A DNA stretch of 64,000 nt from Bacteroidales bacterium (GTDB taxonomy: Bacteria > Bacteroidota > Bacteroidia > Bacteroidales > P3). Shown here in pieces: positions 42,622-52,522 of the stretch. Location: positions 62,001-126,000 of the forward strand of contig WRCN01000002.1 in assembly GCA_009783885.1 (NCBI GenBank), in the 5' to 3' direction. Within the stretch, counting starts at the first letter, position 1. The number at the start of each line of letters is the position of its first letter. The translations under genes were made by a program, and so were the position numbers. The notes below the pieces were generated by a model. The model was not told where the DNA came from, ran no database searches, and saw only the letters and a program-made list of their open reading frames with translations.

Positions 42622-44049
42622 ATGGAAAACAATCACTCAGCAGTATGGAAAAAATGTCTCGACATTATCCGAGACAACATTGGAGATCCGAAAAGTTTTA
42701 AAACATGGTTTGAACCTATCAAACCCTTGCATTTGGATAAAGGCGTACTGACGATTCAAGTTCCTTCTCAATTTTTTTACGAATGGTTGGAGGAACATTA
42801 TATTGATCTCTTGAAAAAAGTGATCAAGCGCGAATTGGGTACAGGCGGACGTTTGCAATACAGTATTGTAATGGATACAACGGATTCGTTTCAAGTGAAA
42901 GCACAGTCGGGTAATCGCAAAGCATTGGATAATCCGTTTATTAAAATCCCGATTACCGATGAATCCGTGCGAATGGATCCTTGGGTTCGTGCGGGAATGC
43001 AGATGAAAGCAAAAGTGAATTCGAATTTGAATTTCAAATATACGTTCGATAATTTTATTGAAGGCGAATGTAACCGTTTAGCACGATCTGCGGGTTATGC
43101 GATTGCAGAAGACCCCGGCAAAACGTCGTTCAATCCGTTGTTTTTGCACAGTCCGACGGGTTTGGGAAAAACACACTTAATGCATGCCATCGGCATTCAA
43201 ACCAAAGAAAATTTTCCCGATAAAACGGTGCTTTATGTTTCAGGAGAACAATTCACACAGCAGTTTGTTGAAGCCTCGAAAAACCACGAAAAAAACGACT
43301 TCGCACATTTCTACCAATCTATTGATGTACTCTTGATTGATGATGTGCACAAACTTGCAGGACGCTCGGGAACACAAGATCAATTGTTCCATATTTTTAA
43401 TTATTTGCACCAAAACGGCAAACAAATTATTTTGGCGTCCGACAAATCTCCCGTAGATTTGGGAGATATTGAGGCACGTTTGTTATCTCGCTTCAAATGG
43501 GGATTAGCGACGGATTTGGAGGCTCCGAATGTACCCACTCGTATCGAAATTCTGAAAAATAAAATCAAAAACAACGGTGAAATAGACATTCCGAATGATG
43601 TGATTGAGTACATTGCTTACAGTATTTCTGCCAATGTTCGCGAATTGGAAGGTGTTTTAAATTCTATTTTGGCACAGTCTATTTTGAACAAACGCACGAT
43701 TACGTTGGATTTGGCGCGGGATATGATTGATAAATTTGTGCGCAGTTCCGCTAAGGAGGTTTCAATTGACTATATCAAAAATATCGTTTGTGATTATTTT
43801 CAAATCACGGTAGACGAAATTAATTCTCGCACACGTAAGCGCGAAATTGTGCAAGCGCGACAATTAGCCATGTATTTCTCGAAAAAACATACCAAATATT
43901 CGTTAGCCAATATCGGTATGCAATGCGGAAACAAAGACCACGCTACGGTTTTACACGCTTACCGCACCGTATCGGATTTATTGGATACCGATAAACAATT
44001 CAAGGTGTATGTTGAGGATATCGAAAAGAAAATAAAAGTTAATAATTAG
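42622..44049 (+). CDS. dnaA: chromosomal replication initiator protein DnaA
   Basis: A 475-residue initiator. Domain I starts MENNHSAVWKKCLDIIRDNI, as in other Bacteroidota. The AAA core has Walker A HSPTGLGKTH (about 185), Walker B VLLIDDVH (about 237) and sensor segments ILASDKSPVDL; the C-terminal DNA-binding signature is CGNKDHATVLHAYRTV. The ATG at MENNHS is chosen because 17 in-frame codons upstream lack family similarity. A hairpin with T run follows the stop. Confidence 0.95.
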   Translation: MENNHSAVWKKCLDIIRDNIGDPKSFKTWFEPIKPLHLDKGVLTIQVPSQFFYEWLEEHYIDLLKKVIKRELGTGGRLQYSIVMDTTDSFQVKAQSGNRKALDNPFIKIPITDESVRMDPWVRAGMQMKAKVNSNLNFKYTFDNFIEGECNRLARSAGYAIAEDPGKTSFNPLFLHSPTGLGKTHLMHAIGIQTKENFPDKTVLYVSGEQFTQQFVEASKNHEKNDFAHFYQSIDVLLIDDVHKLAGRSGTQDQLFHIFNYLHQNGKQIILASDKSPVDLGDIEARLLSRFKWGLATDLEAPNVPTRIEILKNKIKNNGEIDIPNDVIEYIAYSISANVRELEGVLNSILAQSILNKRTITLDLARDMIDKFVRSSAKEVSIDYIKNIVCDYFQITVDEINSRTRKREIVQARQLAMYFSKKHTKYSLANIGMQCGNKDHATVLHAYRTVSDLLDTDKQFKVYVEDIEKKIKVNN

Positions 44050-44062
44050 GTTAATAACGGGA

Positions 44063-44094
44063 AACCACTGCTTGAAAAAGTGGTGGTTTTTTTT
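44063..44094. terminator. terminator after dnaA
   Basis: ACCACTGCTTG / AAGTGGTGGT hairpin followed by eight T residues, four bases before the start of the RsmI-like gene. Confidence 0.65.
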
Positions 44095-44097
44095 CAG

Positions 44098-44796
44098 ATG
44101 AACAAACTTTTTCTCATACCTGCAACCATTGGAAATTCGGATGTTTCGGATGTTTTGCCTGCAAATTTTTCGCAACACATCAACACGCTGAAAACCTTTA
44201 TTGTTGAGGAATTGCGAACCGCACGACGTTTTTTGCGAAGTGCAGGTTACACACAAAATTTCGATGATGTAACGTTTTTTGTATTGAATGAACACATCGA
44301 TACTCGCGAAATTGAAAGTTATTTAGATATCATTTCAGAAGGTTCAATCGGCTTGTTATCCGAAGCAGGCGTACCTTGTGTGGCAGATCCGGGTTCGGCG
44401 ATTGTGGCGTTGGCACATCGGAAAAACATTCCTGTTGTGCCGTTAGTGGGGCCATCGTCCATACTTTTAGCATTGATGGCTTCGGGATTGAACGGACAAA
44501 ATTTTTGTTTCAATGGTTATTTACCTGTTGACAAAAAAGAGCGCGAACGCAAACTGAAAGAGTTGGAACAACAAGCCATTCAGAAAAATCAAACGCAAAT
44601 TTTTATTGAAACACCTTATCGGAATAATCATCTTTTCGAATCTATTTTGAGTGTCTGCAATCCTTCTACAAAAGTTGGAATTGCTGCAAATATCACGCAA
44701 TCGAACGCTGTTCATCAAACCAAAACCGTTGCGGAATGGAAGAAGCAGACGATGGATTTGCATAAGCAGAATTGTGTGTTTTTAATTGGGATTTAA
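44098..44796 (+). CDS. SAM-dependent tetrapyrrole-methylase-fold protein, RsmI-like
   Basis: A 232-residue protein of the RsmI/YraL-like family (16S rRNA ribose methyltransferase group) with LFLIPATIGNSDVSDVLP, LLSEAGVPCVADPGSAIV and PVVPLVGPSSILLALMASGL, the motifs of the SAM-binding tetrapyrrole-methylase fold. In Bacteroidota a divergent RsmI-like protein of this size is common; its rRNA target is not certain. The ATG follows the dnaA terminator. Confidence 0.8.
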   Translation: MNKLFLIPATIGNSDVSDVLPANFSQHINTLKTFIVEELRTARRFLRSAGYTQNFDDVTFFVLNEHIDTREIESYLDIISEGSIGLLSEAGVPCVADPGSAIVALAHRKNIPVVPLVGPSSILLALMASGLNGQNFCFNGYLPVDKKERERKLKELEQQAIQKNQTQIFIETPYRNNHLFESILSVCNPSTKVGIAANITQSNAVHQTKTVAEWKKQTMDLHKQNCVFLIGI

Positions 44797-44805
44797 AAGA
44801 TAACC

Positions 44806-44840
44806 GTCATCCCGAGCGTAGTCGAGGGATCCCCTTGCTA
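44806..44840. repeat. solitary right arm of the composite element
   Basis: Begins GTCATCCCGAGCGTAGTCGA and ends in CCCCTTGCTA, as the right arms of elements A-C. It lies between convergent genes and abuts the phased-TTAA promoter on the minus strand. Confidence 0.65.
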
Positions 44841-44847
44841 TTTTCTG

Positions 44848-44932
44848 CAAAGTTACACCTAAAAATCCACAAAAAAACTTGAAAATTGTTAAAAACTCTT
44901 AAAAATGTCGTTTCTTTCTTAAAAAGTGTTAA
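44848..44932 (-). promoter_or_regulatory. phased-TTAA promoter without a gene
   Basis: Minus-strand TAACTTTG (44848-44855) preceded by TTAA at 44929, 44919, 44899 and 44889 and a TTGA at 44879, all in one 10-bp register with one position degenerate (44909). The layout matches 41407-41472. Transcription would run through the repeat arm and then antisense to the RsmI-like gene; no protein is encoded. Confidence 0.5.
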
Positions 44933-44934
44933 AA

Positions 44935-45822
44935 TCAACTCCGCGGATGATACAATGCAATCGTCTCTTTCAAAAACCGACGATCTAAATGTGTGTAAAT
45001 CTCAGTAGTGGTAATAGATTCATGCCCCAACATATCTTGAACAGCACGTAAATCGGCACCACCTTCAATCAAATGCGTGGCAAACGAATGACGAAAAGTG
45101 TGCGGACTAATCGTTTTGCGAAGTCCTGACAATTCTACCAACTGTTTGATCATCAAAAAAATCATGACGCGCGAAAGTTTGCTGCCTCGATTATTTATAA
45201 ACACAATATTTTCCGAATTTTTTGTAATGTTCTGATGATTTCTATAATGTTCGAGGTACATTGTAATTTGCTTTTGTGCAACGTTTCCAATCGGCACTAA
45301 CCGCTCTTTATTTCCTTTTCCAATCACACGAATAAAACCTTCTTTAAAAAATAAATTCGACAATTTTAATTCTACTAATTCTGTCACACGTAATCCGCAG
45401 CCGTAAAGGGTTTCGATGATTGCTCGATTACGCTGTCCTTCAGGTTTTGATAAATCAATATGGCTAATCAATTTTTCGATTTCCGCCAACGACAGCGTAT
45501 CGGGAAGTTTTCGACCTAATTTCGGGGCATCAATCAAATCCATTGGCGATTGTTGGATGATATTCTCCACTATCAAAAATTTATAATATGCTTTAAGTCC
45601 TGAAATGATGCGGGCTTGAGAATGTGCGCTTAGTCCCATTTCGGTTAAATGCACTAAAAATTGATGAATCTCTTTGGCTTGAAACATCTCCATATTTCGA
45701 GAGTTTTGTCGCATTTCGGAATACGTTTGCAACAAAGAAACATCGTGCAAATAGGCGTCAATCGTGTGTTTCGACAACGATTTTTCCAATTGCAAATAGG
45801 TTTTATAGTGCTTGAAATTCAT
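44935..45822 (-). CDS. xerD: tyrosine recombinase XerD/XerC
   Basis: A 295-residue site-specific recombinase that resolves chromosome dimers at dif. N-terminal SAM-like core-binding domain (KHYKTYLQLEKSLSKHTIDA), then the catalytic domain with Arg in GLRVTELVEL, Lys in GKGNKERLVP, HTFRHSFATH, GHESITTTEIYTH and the nucleophilic Tyr. Size and sequence suit the housekeeping Xer of Bacteroidota rather than an integrase. Overlaps the DUF4421 gene by 20 bases. Confidence 0.88.
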   Translation of the reverse strand: MNFKHYKTYLQLEKSLSKHTIDAYLHDVSLLQTYSEMRQNSRNMEMFQAKEIHQFLVHLTEMGLSAHSQARIISGLKAYYKFLIVENIIQQSPMDLIDAPKLGRKLPDTLSLAEIEKLISHIDLSKPEGQRNRAIIETLYGCGLRVTELVELKLSNLFFKEGFIRVIGKGNKERLVPIGNVAQKQITMYLEHYRNHQNITKNSENIVFINNRGSKLSRVMIFLMIKQLVELSGLRKTISPHTFRHSFATHLIEGGADLRAVQDMLGHESITTTEIYTHLDRRFLKETIALYHPRS

Positions 45823-46840
45823 TGCGGAGATTGCGTTGGTTTGCCGATCGAATTAAATCGTGCATTTGAAATCCGATTGAAAAACTGAAATTCGGATTCA
45901 TCTGAAAATAATACGTCTGATTGGGCAAATAGACAAAAATCGCGTCAAATGGAAGATTAAACGATAAATACAAACCATTTGTTTTGTAACCAAAACTCAG
46001 TTTAGCATCGCCTGCAGGCGAAATAAACGGACGGCTTCGCATGCGACCATTCTTATTATAACGTTGAATTTGAATACCGGGACCAAATCCAACTAATCCA
46101 CGAAGAAACCAATTCCCATTCGTCCAAAGTCCTGTAAACCCAAAGGTCATGCTGGTTTCAAAGACAAACAGACGTTTAAGGTCATTCATCGGATTTCCAA
46201 TCAATTCCATCGAACTCGGATAAAACGCACTATCCGCGCGAAGCCAATGGTATTTATGTTTCAAACTCGAATAAAATGTAAATCCCGATTGGTTTTGCTG
46301 ATAGGCGTATTTCATCGCATGTGAATACCGATATTTTTCGCTTAAAAAATAAAATGCAGTCAAACCCGCCTCATACTTTCGCATATCGTTGCGATAGCGA
46401 GAATCCTCTCGATGTTGCCCCATCGAATTTTTGTAGATATTAGAGTCGGTTACATCAAACCAACCTCGAACATGGCTGATATAGGCATCTATTTCCCAAT
46501 TTTCAGCACCATAACCGGTCGAAAATCGGTAATAATTGGACAACGGACTGTTTTTATCCAACGTGTTGAACGGCAAGCGGAACGTGTATTGTAGTGTGTA
46601 CGAAGCATAATCCAAACCTATCGTTTGCGACAATCGGTTGTTCGATAAGAAATCAATCGGATTTACGGCTCCTGCGTTATAAAGCATCACAGAATAATTA
46701 TAGTTTAGTGAAGTCCATACCGAAAAATCCGTTGATGGCTCAAGTTTTGGTAAAAAACTACGCCATTCGGTTTGCGCAAACAGACCAACATTTAACATAA
46801 TGCCTAAAAACAAAATGGTATAGCGTAATTTTGTGAACAT
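45803..46840 (-). CDS. DUF4421 outer-membrane beta-barrel-like protein
   Basis: A 345-residue exported protein (signal segment about 1-22, ending GLFAQ). Alternating hydrophobic strands such as YASYTLQYTFRLPF, GLYLSFNLPFDAIFVYLP and FQMNPNFSFSIGFQ suggest a beta barrel, consistent with the DUF4421 family of Bacteroidota. Role unknown. The ATG at MFTKL is chosen since it is nine bases after the -7 box (minus strand 46850-46857), giving a very short leader. Confidence 0.7.
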   Translation of the reverse strand: MFTKLRYTILFLGIMLNVGLFAQTEWRSFLPKLEPSTDFSVWTSLNYNYSVMLYNAGAVNPIDFLSNNRLSQTIGLDYASYTLQYTFRLPFNTLDKNSPLSNYYRFSTGYGAENWEIDAYISHVRGWFDVTDSNIYKNSMGQHREDSRYRNDMRKYEAGLTAFYFLSEKYRYSHAMKYAYQQNQSGFTFYSSLKHKYHWLRADSAFYPSSMELIGNPMNDLKRLFVFETSMTFGFTGLWTNGNWFLRGLVGFGPGIQIQRYNKNGRMRSRPFISPAGDAKLSFGYKTNGLYLSFNLPFDAIFVYLPNQTYYFQMNPNFSFSIGFQMHDLIRSANQRNLRNEFQAL

Positions 46841-46877
46841 AAGAAAAAACAAAGATACGAAAAATTTACTAATCCCT

Positions 46878-47540
46878 TTAGATGAAAGTGCTGCTTATAC
46901 CTTTTACAAGAATTTGTATCCCAACACAGAACGTAATGAAAGCTACCAATTTGTTGATAACCATATTACCCGAAACACCAAGTCTTTTTGTTAGTTTATC
47001 TCCCTGTGAAACAAGAATATATAAAATAACAAGAAGCAGAAAAATAGCAACGATGATACCCGTATAATTGAATACAGATAGCAGTAAATTATCTTTAACA
47101 GAAGCGGTAGCCATTAATGTAAAAATAACGGATATAGTACCTGCACCAACAGTTATGGGAAATGCAATAGGATAAAATAATTTTCCTTCAATGTTTTTGA
47201 TGGATACTTTAATATTTTTGTTGGATTCGCCGGAATCATCAGTCGATTTGGAGTCCGAAAGCAAATCCCATGCGGTTTTACAAATTACAATTCCACCACC
47301 AATTTGTATAATGTGTACTGAAATACCGAAAATTAATATAATAAAATGCCCTACCGCCAATGTTCCTAACGAAATCATCAAGCAGTTGATGATAATTTTT
47401 TTTACCGCCAATTTTCGTTCTATCGCATTTAAATCTTTTAAAAAACTATTGATAATGAGACCGCTTCCTATCGGATTTATAACAGGAAACAACGCAGCAA
47501 GCGCCGTTAAAAACGATAATATGAGTTGATTTACAGACAT
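46878..47540 (-). CDS. MarC family membrane protein
   Basis: A 220-residue membrane protein with six segments and the MarC/NAAT patterns ALAALFPVINPIGSG and FYPIAFPITVGAGTISV. MarC proteins were once linked to drug resistance but their transport role is unproved. Shortly downstream of repeats at 47604. Confidence 0.85.
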   Translation of the reverse strand: MSVNQLILSFLTALAALFPVINPIGSGLIINSFLKDLNAIERKLAVKKIIINCLMISLGTLAVGHFIILIFGISVHIIQIGGGIVICKTAWDLLSDSKSTDDSGESNKNIKVSIKNIEGKLFYPIAFPITVGAGTISVIFTLMATASVKDNLLLSVFNYTGIIVAIFLLLVILYILVSQGDKLTKRLGVSGNMVINKLVAFITFCVGIQILVKGISSTFI

Positions 47541-47603
47541 AATGTAATTTGTTGATTTTAGTTTACAGATTTTCTTGTTAGGTCAAAGATTAGAGTAACT
47601 GAC

Positions 47604-47697
47604 AGATTCCTCGCTTCGCTCGGAATGACGAGCGGAGCATACGAAGTATGCGAAGTTGAGGAACCCCGAAGGGCTCGGCGAAGCCAATCTGCTTGCT
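47604..47697. repeat. degenerate composite-type repeat
   Basis: ATTCCTCGCTTCGCTCGGAAT hairpin-like start, GCATACGAAGTATGC palindrome and an end GCTTGCT match the arms of elements A-C but the central hairpin is missing. It occupies the gap between marC and the gldA-like gene. Confidence 0.6.
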
Positions 47698-47716
47698 CTT
47701 TTTTACATGTTGTTTT

Positions 47717-48409
47717 TTATTTCGTAACATCACGGAACAAATGTTCAATATTTTCCACATCTTTTTTCAAGGTGTCCACAACCAAATTTCCTTTGTGGAT
47801 AATCAAAACGCGATCGCAAAGCGCCTCAACTTCTTGCATGATGTGTGTAGATAATAGTACCGTTTTTTCTTGGCCTAATTCGAGAATGAGTTGGCGAATT
47901 TCCAACAACTGATTGGGGTCTAAGCCTGTTGTCGGCTCATCCAAAATCAGCACTTGCGGTTGATGAATGAGAGCCGCCGCCAAGCCCACACGCTGACGAT
48001 AACCTTTACTTAATTGTCCGATCGTTTTGTGTGCTTCGGACGTTAGTAGCGTTTTTTCGATAATCTCTTCAACGGCTGATTTGATAAGGTTTCCGGAAAG
48101 ATAAAGCGAAGCCGAAAAGGCTAAGTATTCGCGAACGTACATGTCCAAATACAACGGATTATTTTCAGGTAAATAACCAACGTGTTGGCGAACATTTAGC
48201 GGTGCTTTTTCCACCGAAAATTCGTTGACTAACGCAATTCCTTCGTCGGCAGGTAAGTAGGTGGTGAGAATTTTCATTAACGTTGATTTTCCGGCGCCGT
48301 TGGGCCCGAGCAAACCTACGATTTGCCCTTTTGGAATTTCAAAAGACACGTCGTTAAGCGCTTTTTGTGCGCCATAAAATTTAGTTAAATGACTTGCAAC
48401 AATAGACAT
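47717..48409 (-). CDS. ABC transporter ATPase, GldA-like, short
   Basis: A 230-residue ATPase: Walker A LLGPNGAGKST (about 32-42), Q-loop YLPENNPLY, signature LSKGYRQRVGLA and Walker B VLILDEPTTGLDP. The sequence (YLPENNPLYLDMYVREYL) is that of GldA, the ATPase of GldFG. It is about 70 residues shorter than typical GldA; the C-terminal accessory region is nearly absent, the protein ending LFRDVTK soon after the HKGNLVVDTL segment. gldFG is at 10022-12448. Confidence 0.8.
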   Translation of the reverse strand: MSIVASHLTKFYGAQKALNDVSFEIPKGQIVGLLGPNGAGKSTLMKILTTYLPADEGIALVNEFSVEKAPLNVRQHVGYLPENNPLYLDMYVREYLAFSASLYLSGNLIKSAVEEIIEKTLLTSEAHKTIGQLSKGYRQRVGLAAALIHQPQVLILDEPTTGLDPNQLLEIRQLILELGQEKTVLLSTHIMQEVEALCDRVLIIHKGNLVVDTLKKDVENIEHLFRDVTK

Positions 48410-48415
48410 GTTTCG

Positions 48416-49654
48416 TTAGATTTTTTTTCGTTTGATCGGCATCGTCATACATCGGCAACCGCCGCCACCTCTCGACAATTCTGCTCCCGGGATCGTCACA
48501 ACCGCTTTCTTTTCTTTCGACAAATCCACTTCTCCGCTGATAATGTCCGTTGACGTAATGACCTTATATCCCGCATTATTCAACACTTCGAGGGTATGGC
48601 GATTGCGTCCGTAAGCAATCACTTTTCCGGGCGCTAAACAGAAAAAATTTGCACCACTATGCCATTGTTCGCGTATCGGAGCAAATTCCTCTTTTGTTCC
48701 TCCACAATGTATCGGACGTAAGTCTAATCCCGCGTTTTTCAAGGCCGTCAGGAGATTGGGTTCGTCGTGATATCGAATCGTATGACCATCAACAACTGTG
48801 CGCAATGTACGATATTTAGGATCATTCAAAATCAACGGCGCATAAATCATACATTCGTCATAATTCAATAGGGTAAATGCCATATCCAAATGAATAAACG
48901 ACGCAGGTTCGATCGGTAGTTCAAGCGTAATTAGTTGAAATTTAGGCATTACTTGGCTTTGCGTTTCAATAAAAGCTTGCACGCCGGCCATGTTAGTTCG
49001 CGGATGAATACCTAATAAGAATAAATCTTCCCGAACAATGAGCAAGTCTCCTCCTTCAATCGTTGCCGCCTGATTTTGCTTTTTCAAAGAAAATGTTTCC
49101 ACATTTGAAAAAATCGGATGATGGTTGTAAATCGTGTCCATCACAAGGGTTTCTACCTGACGAACCGGATGACTCATATTGGCAACTAAAATGCGATTGT
49201 TCACGGTAACAGACGCATCTCGCGTAAAGAACAGATTGTAAAGCGGTCGGTGTGCAAAACGCTGTTCGGATTTGATTTGCAACTCGGAGTATTGAACGCC
49301 TTCAATCACATTTTTAACCAATTGTTCCGCTGTTCGCGATTCCAAATAGTCCTGCATATTGCGAATCGGATCAACTCCACAGATGTGACGAATTATGTCT
49401 TGGCGTGCTGCCGGAGTTTTCACAATATCAGACAACAAATCTTTTACGAATAACGTTTTTGCAACTTTTGAAAGAACACCGGATAATTGCGCATGCTCAT
49501 TTTGAGCGATGTCCATGTTTAGAATATCCGAATACAAGGCTTCGTGTGCATCGCCGGGTGTCATCAATTCAATTTCTTCGCCCGGTGTGTGAATGATAAC
49601 CGTTTCTAATTCTCCAATTTCCGAACTGACTCGAACGGGGTCTGTGTTTTCCAT
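48416..49654 (-). CDS. arcA: arginine deiminase
   Basis: Converts arginine to citrulline and ammonia. The 412-residue protein has the family start SEIGELETVIIHTPG, FTRDASVTVNNRI (substrate site), EGGDLL, HLDMAFTLL and the catalytic Cys in SRGGGGCRCMTMP near the C terminus. No ornithine carbamoyltransferase or carbamate kinase gene lies next to it in this window. The gldA-like gene begins six bases downstream of the stop. Confidence 0.92.
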   Translation of the reverse strand: MENTDPVRVSSEIGELETVIIHTPGEEIELMTPGDAHEALYSDILNMDIAQNEHAQLSGVLSKVAKTLFVKDLLSDIVKTPAARQDIIRHICGVDPIRNMQDYLESRTAEQLVKNVIEGVQYSELQIKSEQRFAHRPLYNLFFTRDASVTVNNRILVANMSHPVRQVETLVMDTIYNHHPIFSNVETFSLKKQNQAATIEGGDLLIVREDLFLLGIHPRTNMAGVQAFIETQSQVMPKFQLITLELPIEPASFIHLDMAFTLLNYDECMIYAPLILNDPKYRTLRTVVDGHTIRYHDEPNLLTALKNAGLDLRPIHCGGTKEEFAPIREQWHSGANFFCLAPGKVIAYGRNRHTLEVLNNAGYKVITSTDIISGEVDLSKEKKAVVTIPGAELSRGGGGCRCMTMPIKRKKI

Positions 49655-49669
49655 GGTCTTAATTTTTTA

Positions 49670-49677
49670 CAAAGATA
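49670..49677 (-). promoter_or_regulatory. -7 box of arcA
   Basis: Minus-strand TATCTTTG 15 bases before the start. The gap 49655-50011 has no gene; apart from this box it holds a T-rich GCAGGG...CTGCC hairpin-like block (49800-49820), the DUF349 promoter and a repeat near 49946. Confidence 0.6.
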
Positions 49678-49896
49678 CGAAAAAAAAACGAATACTACAA
49701 AAGACAGAAAATTCACAAAAATTGGAGGTTTCGAAATTTTTATGTTTTTTTGTCTTTTTTCCCTTCAACAGCGATTCTTATCACTATTGGATTATTCAAG
49801 CAGGGTTTTTTTCTGCCTTTTTTATTTCAAATTGTTAATAACTCGGGAAGTGAAAATAGCAAACAAAAGCATTTTGTGTATTTCAATTTTTTTTCG

Positions 49897-49904
49897 TATC
49901 TTTG
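49897..49904 (+). promoter_or_regulatory. -7 box of the DUF349-trmD operon
   Basis: TATCTTTG about 107 bases before the DUF349 ATG. The leader contains a GC-rich repeat fragment (TTTCGACGGAAGGGAACCGC and following, to about 50003). Confidence 0.55.
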
Positions 49905-49945
49905 TAAATTAAATAACAAAAAAATTGTAACACTAATCACAAATT

Positions 49946-50003
49946 CCGTTTCGACGGAAGGGAACCGCAACGCGAAGCGCAAGCTCAGCGAAGCTAAAAC
50001 TAT
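49946..50003. repeat. repeat fragment in the DUF349 leader
   Basis: TTCGACGGAAGGGAACCGCA then ACGCGAAGCGCAAGCTCAGCG resembles arms of the hairpin family (GCAAGCTC..CGAAGC is also at 32177-32190). It would form part of the mRNA leader. Confidence 0.45.
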
Positions 50004-50011
50004 CTAAAATT

Positions 50012-51838
50012 ATGAACGAAGAACTAAATCAACAATCTGAAAACACAGAGGTGTCCAACGTTTCACATGAAACTGTTTTACCAAACTTAGCCGAAGTTGA
50101 AGCGCAGGAAACTGCAGCTTCAAATAAGGAAATTATTCTTAACGAAACTACAAATCAAAAACATGAAGAATTAAGTGAAAAGCCTGAAAAAACAGATGCA
50201 TCCAACGTTTCACACGAAACTGTTATGTCGAATTTAGCCGAAGTTGAAGCACAAGAAGCCGCTTCTTCAAACGAGGAGATTATTCTTGACGAAAACACAA
50301 ATGAAGACCATGCGAGTGAAAAAACCGACGAAAAAGATGGCGAAAACGAAGACGATGCAAAAATAAATGCAGAAAAACGCCGTTTGAGGGAGGAAGAAGA
50401 GCGTATCAGACAAGAAAACTTAAAACTCAAACTTGCGGCATTAGAGGATTTACGAAAGTTAATTGATTCGGAAGAAAGTTTGAAAACTACCTACGACGAA
50501 TTCAAAAAACTTCAAGAAAAATGGCGAGAAATCGGTGCTGTTCCGAAAAATGAAGTTAATAATCTTTGGCAAAATTATCATTTTTTAGTTGAAAAATTCT
50601 TTGACAAAGTCAAAATCAACAAGGATTTGCGAGATTTGGATTTGAAGAAAAATTTGGAAGCTAAAATCGAACTTTGCGAAAAAGCGGAAGAATTACTTTT
50701 GGAGTCTTCTATCAATAAATCATTTAAATTATTGCAGGACTATCACGATAAGTGGAAAGAAATCGGACCTGTTTCGGCAGATAAAAAAGATGAAATTTGG
50801 GAACGTTTTAAAACCGCTTCCGATGCCATAAACCAAAAACGACGCGACCTTTACGAAACTCAACAAGCACAATCCGAGCAAAATTATTTGGCCAAACAAG
50901 CCCTTTTCGAACGCGTTCGCGAGTTGCTCGAACGCCCATTGGAAAGCATTAATCAATGGAATAAAGCTAACGATGAAATCAACGAAATTCTCAATCTTTG
51001 GAAAAAAATCGGACGTGCCGTTGCCGCAAAAAATGAAGAAATTTGGGGTGAGTTCAAAAAACTTTTGAATACGTTTTTTGAACGTAAACGCTTGTTCTTC
51101 TCGCAAGTTAAAGATGTCCAACTTGAAAATCTAAATCGCAAAATCAATCTTTGCATTCAAGCCGAAGCCCTTGCTGCGCAAGAGGATTTCAAAAATGCAA
51201 CCAAAGAAATCTTGGCGTTACAAAACGAATGGAAAACTATTGGACCTACTGCAAAAAAACACGCTGAAAAAGTTTGGAAACGCTTCCGTACAGCCTGTGA
51301 TACGTTTTTTGAAAAGAAAAATGCCTTCTTTAGCGAGTCGCGAACCCAAGAAAAGGATAATCTGAAACTCAAAGAAGACTTGATCAACGAAGTAAAATCG
51401 GCGAATTTCGAAAATACTGAAAAGGCTCACCAACTGCAAGCTATCAAAGATTTTCAAAAACGTTGGATGAACATCGGATACGTTCCTTTGAAAGAAAAGG
51501 ATCGGTTGTACAACGAGTTTCGTCAAGCGATTAACACGCTGATGAAGAACTTGAATATTATGCCGGGCGAACTTCGTGCGTCTGAATTCGCAAGGAAATT
51601 CGCCAACATCCAGAATCCCGAAGATGCCGATGGGCTATCCAATAAAGAAGTGTTTTCACTTCAAAATAAAATCGCAAAAATGCGCGACGATATTTTGCTT
51701 TGGGAAAATAATTTAGGATTTTTCAGTAAATCGAAAAACGCAGATGTACTGAAAAAAGAGGTCGAAGAGAAGATTTTACGTGCAAAACAAGAATTGGCTT
51801 TGTTGGAAGCCAAAATGAAAATTATTCGTCAACGATGA
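50012..51838 (+). CDS. DUF349 domain protein with duplicated N-terminal segment
   Basis: A 608-residue, highly charged helical protein. Five or more DUF349 repeats (about 150-520) are visible as recurring W-x-IG segments ([59 protein letters not shown]). The acidic N terminus (1-100) has a tandem duplication of 49 residues containing NVSHETV and [12 protein letters not shown]349 proteins are common in Bacteroidota and their function is little known. Its end overlaps trmD by four bases. Confidence 0.82.
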   Translation: MNEELNQQSENTEVSNVSHETVLPNLAEVEAQETAASNKEIILNETTNQKHEELSEKPEKTDASNVSHETVMSNLAEVEAQEAASSNEEIILDENTNEDHASEKTDEKDGENEDDAKINAEKRRLREEEERIRQENLKLKLAALEDLRKLIDSEESLKTTYDEFKKLQEKWREIGAVPKNEVNNLWQNYHFLVEKFFDKVKINKDLRDLDLKKNLEAKIELCEKAEELLLESSINKSFKLLQDYHDKWKEIGPVSADKKDEIWERFKTASDAINQKRRDLYETQQAQSEQNYLAKQALFERVRELLERPLESINQWNKANDEINEILNLWKKIGRAVAAKNEEIWGEFKKLLNTFFERKRLFFSQVKDVQLENLNRKINLCIQAEALAAQEDFKNATKEILALQNEWKTIGPTAKKHAEKVWKRFRTACDTFFEKKNAFFSESRTQEKDNLKLKEDLINEVKSANFENTEKAHQLQAIKDFQKRWMNIGYVPLKEKDRLYNEFRQAINTLMKNLNIMPGELRASEFARKFANIQNPEDADGLSNKEVFSLQNKIAKMRDDILLWENNLGFFSKSKNADVLKKEVEEKILRAKQELALLEAKMKIIRQR

Positions 51839-52509
51839 GAATTGACATCATCACGTTGTTTCCGGAAATGTTTGCAGGTCCGTTTGAACATTCTATCGTA
51901 AAACGTGCGCAAACAAAGGGATTGGTTGAAATCCGCCTACATCAATTACGAGATTTTGCGACCGATAAACACCATCGTGTAGACGATTATCCGTTTGGTG
52001 GAGAAGCGGGGATGGTGATGATGATTGAACCTATTGTTAACTGTATCGAGCATTTGACTGAGGAAAGAGCGTATGACGAAATTATATTCACAACACCCGA
52101 CGGACAACTTTTTGATCAAAAAGAAGCCAACACACTTTCATTGAAACAAAACATCATCATTCTTTGCGGACACTACAAAGGCGTTGATGAGCGCGTGAGA
52201 GAGCATTTTATCACGAAAGAATATTCGATTGGTGATTTTGTTTTGTCGGGCGGAGAGATGCCTACCGTATTGATTACTGACGCTATTGCACGCTTAATTC
52301 CCGGTGTGATTGGCGATGAAACTTCGGCATTGAACGATTCCTTTCAAAACGATCTGCTCTCCTACCCTGTTTACACGCGTCCTGCAGAGTTTCGGGGTTG
52401 GAAAGTGCCTGAAATTTTGCTTTCGGGTCATGATGCAAAAATTCGCGAATGGCAGCAAGAGCAAGCTATTCAGCGTACAACGGAACGACGGCCGGGGTTA
52501 ATAAGATAG
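51835..52509 (+). CDS. trmD: tRNA (guanine-N1-37) methyltransferase
   Basis: TrmD methylates G37 of tRNAs and prevents frameshifting. The 224-residue SPOUT enzyme has [13 protein letters not shown], the GGEAGMVM motif, [11 protein letters not shown] and the trefoil-knot [10 protein letters not shown] segment, then [10 protein letters not shown]. Translationally coupled to DUF349. Followed by composite element B. Confidence 0.96.
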   Translation: MRIDIITLFPEMFAGPFEHSIVKRAQTKGLVEIRLHQLRDFATDKHHRVDDYPFGGEAGMVMMIEPIVNCIEHLTEERAYDEIIFTTPDGQLFDQKEANTLSLKQNIIILCGHYKGVDERVREHFITKEYSIGDFVLSGGEMPTVLITDAIARLIPGVIGDETSALNDSFQNDLLSYPVYTRPAEFRGWKVPEILLSGHDAKIREWQQEQAIQRTTERRPGLIR

Positions 52510-52522
52510 GATGCTCTCTTGA

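Noticed and set aside
49797-49822. Intrinsic terminator GCAGGG...CTGCC
   Set aside because: The stem is only four to five pairs and it lies between divergent promoters, so no transcript is known to end there.
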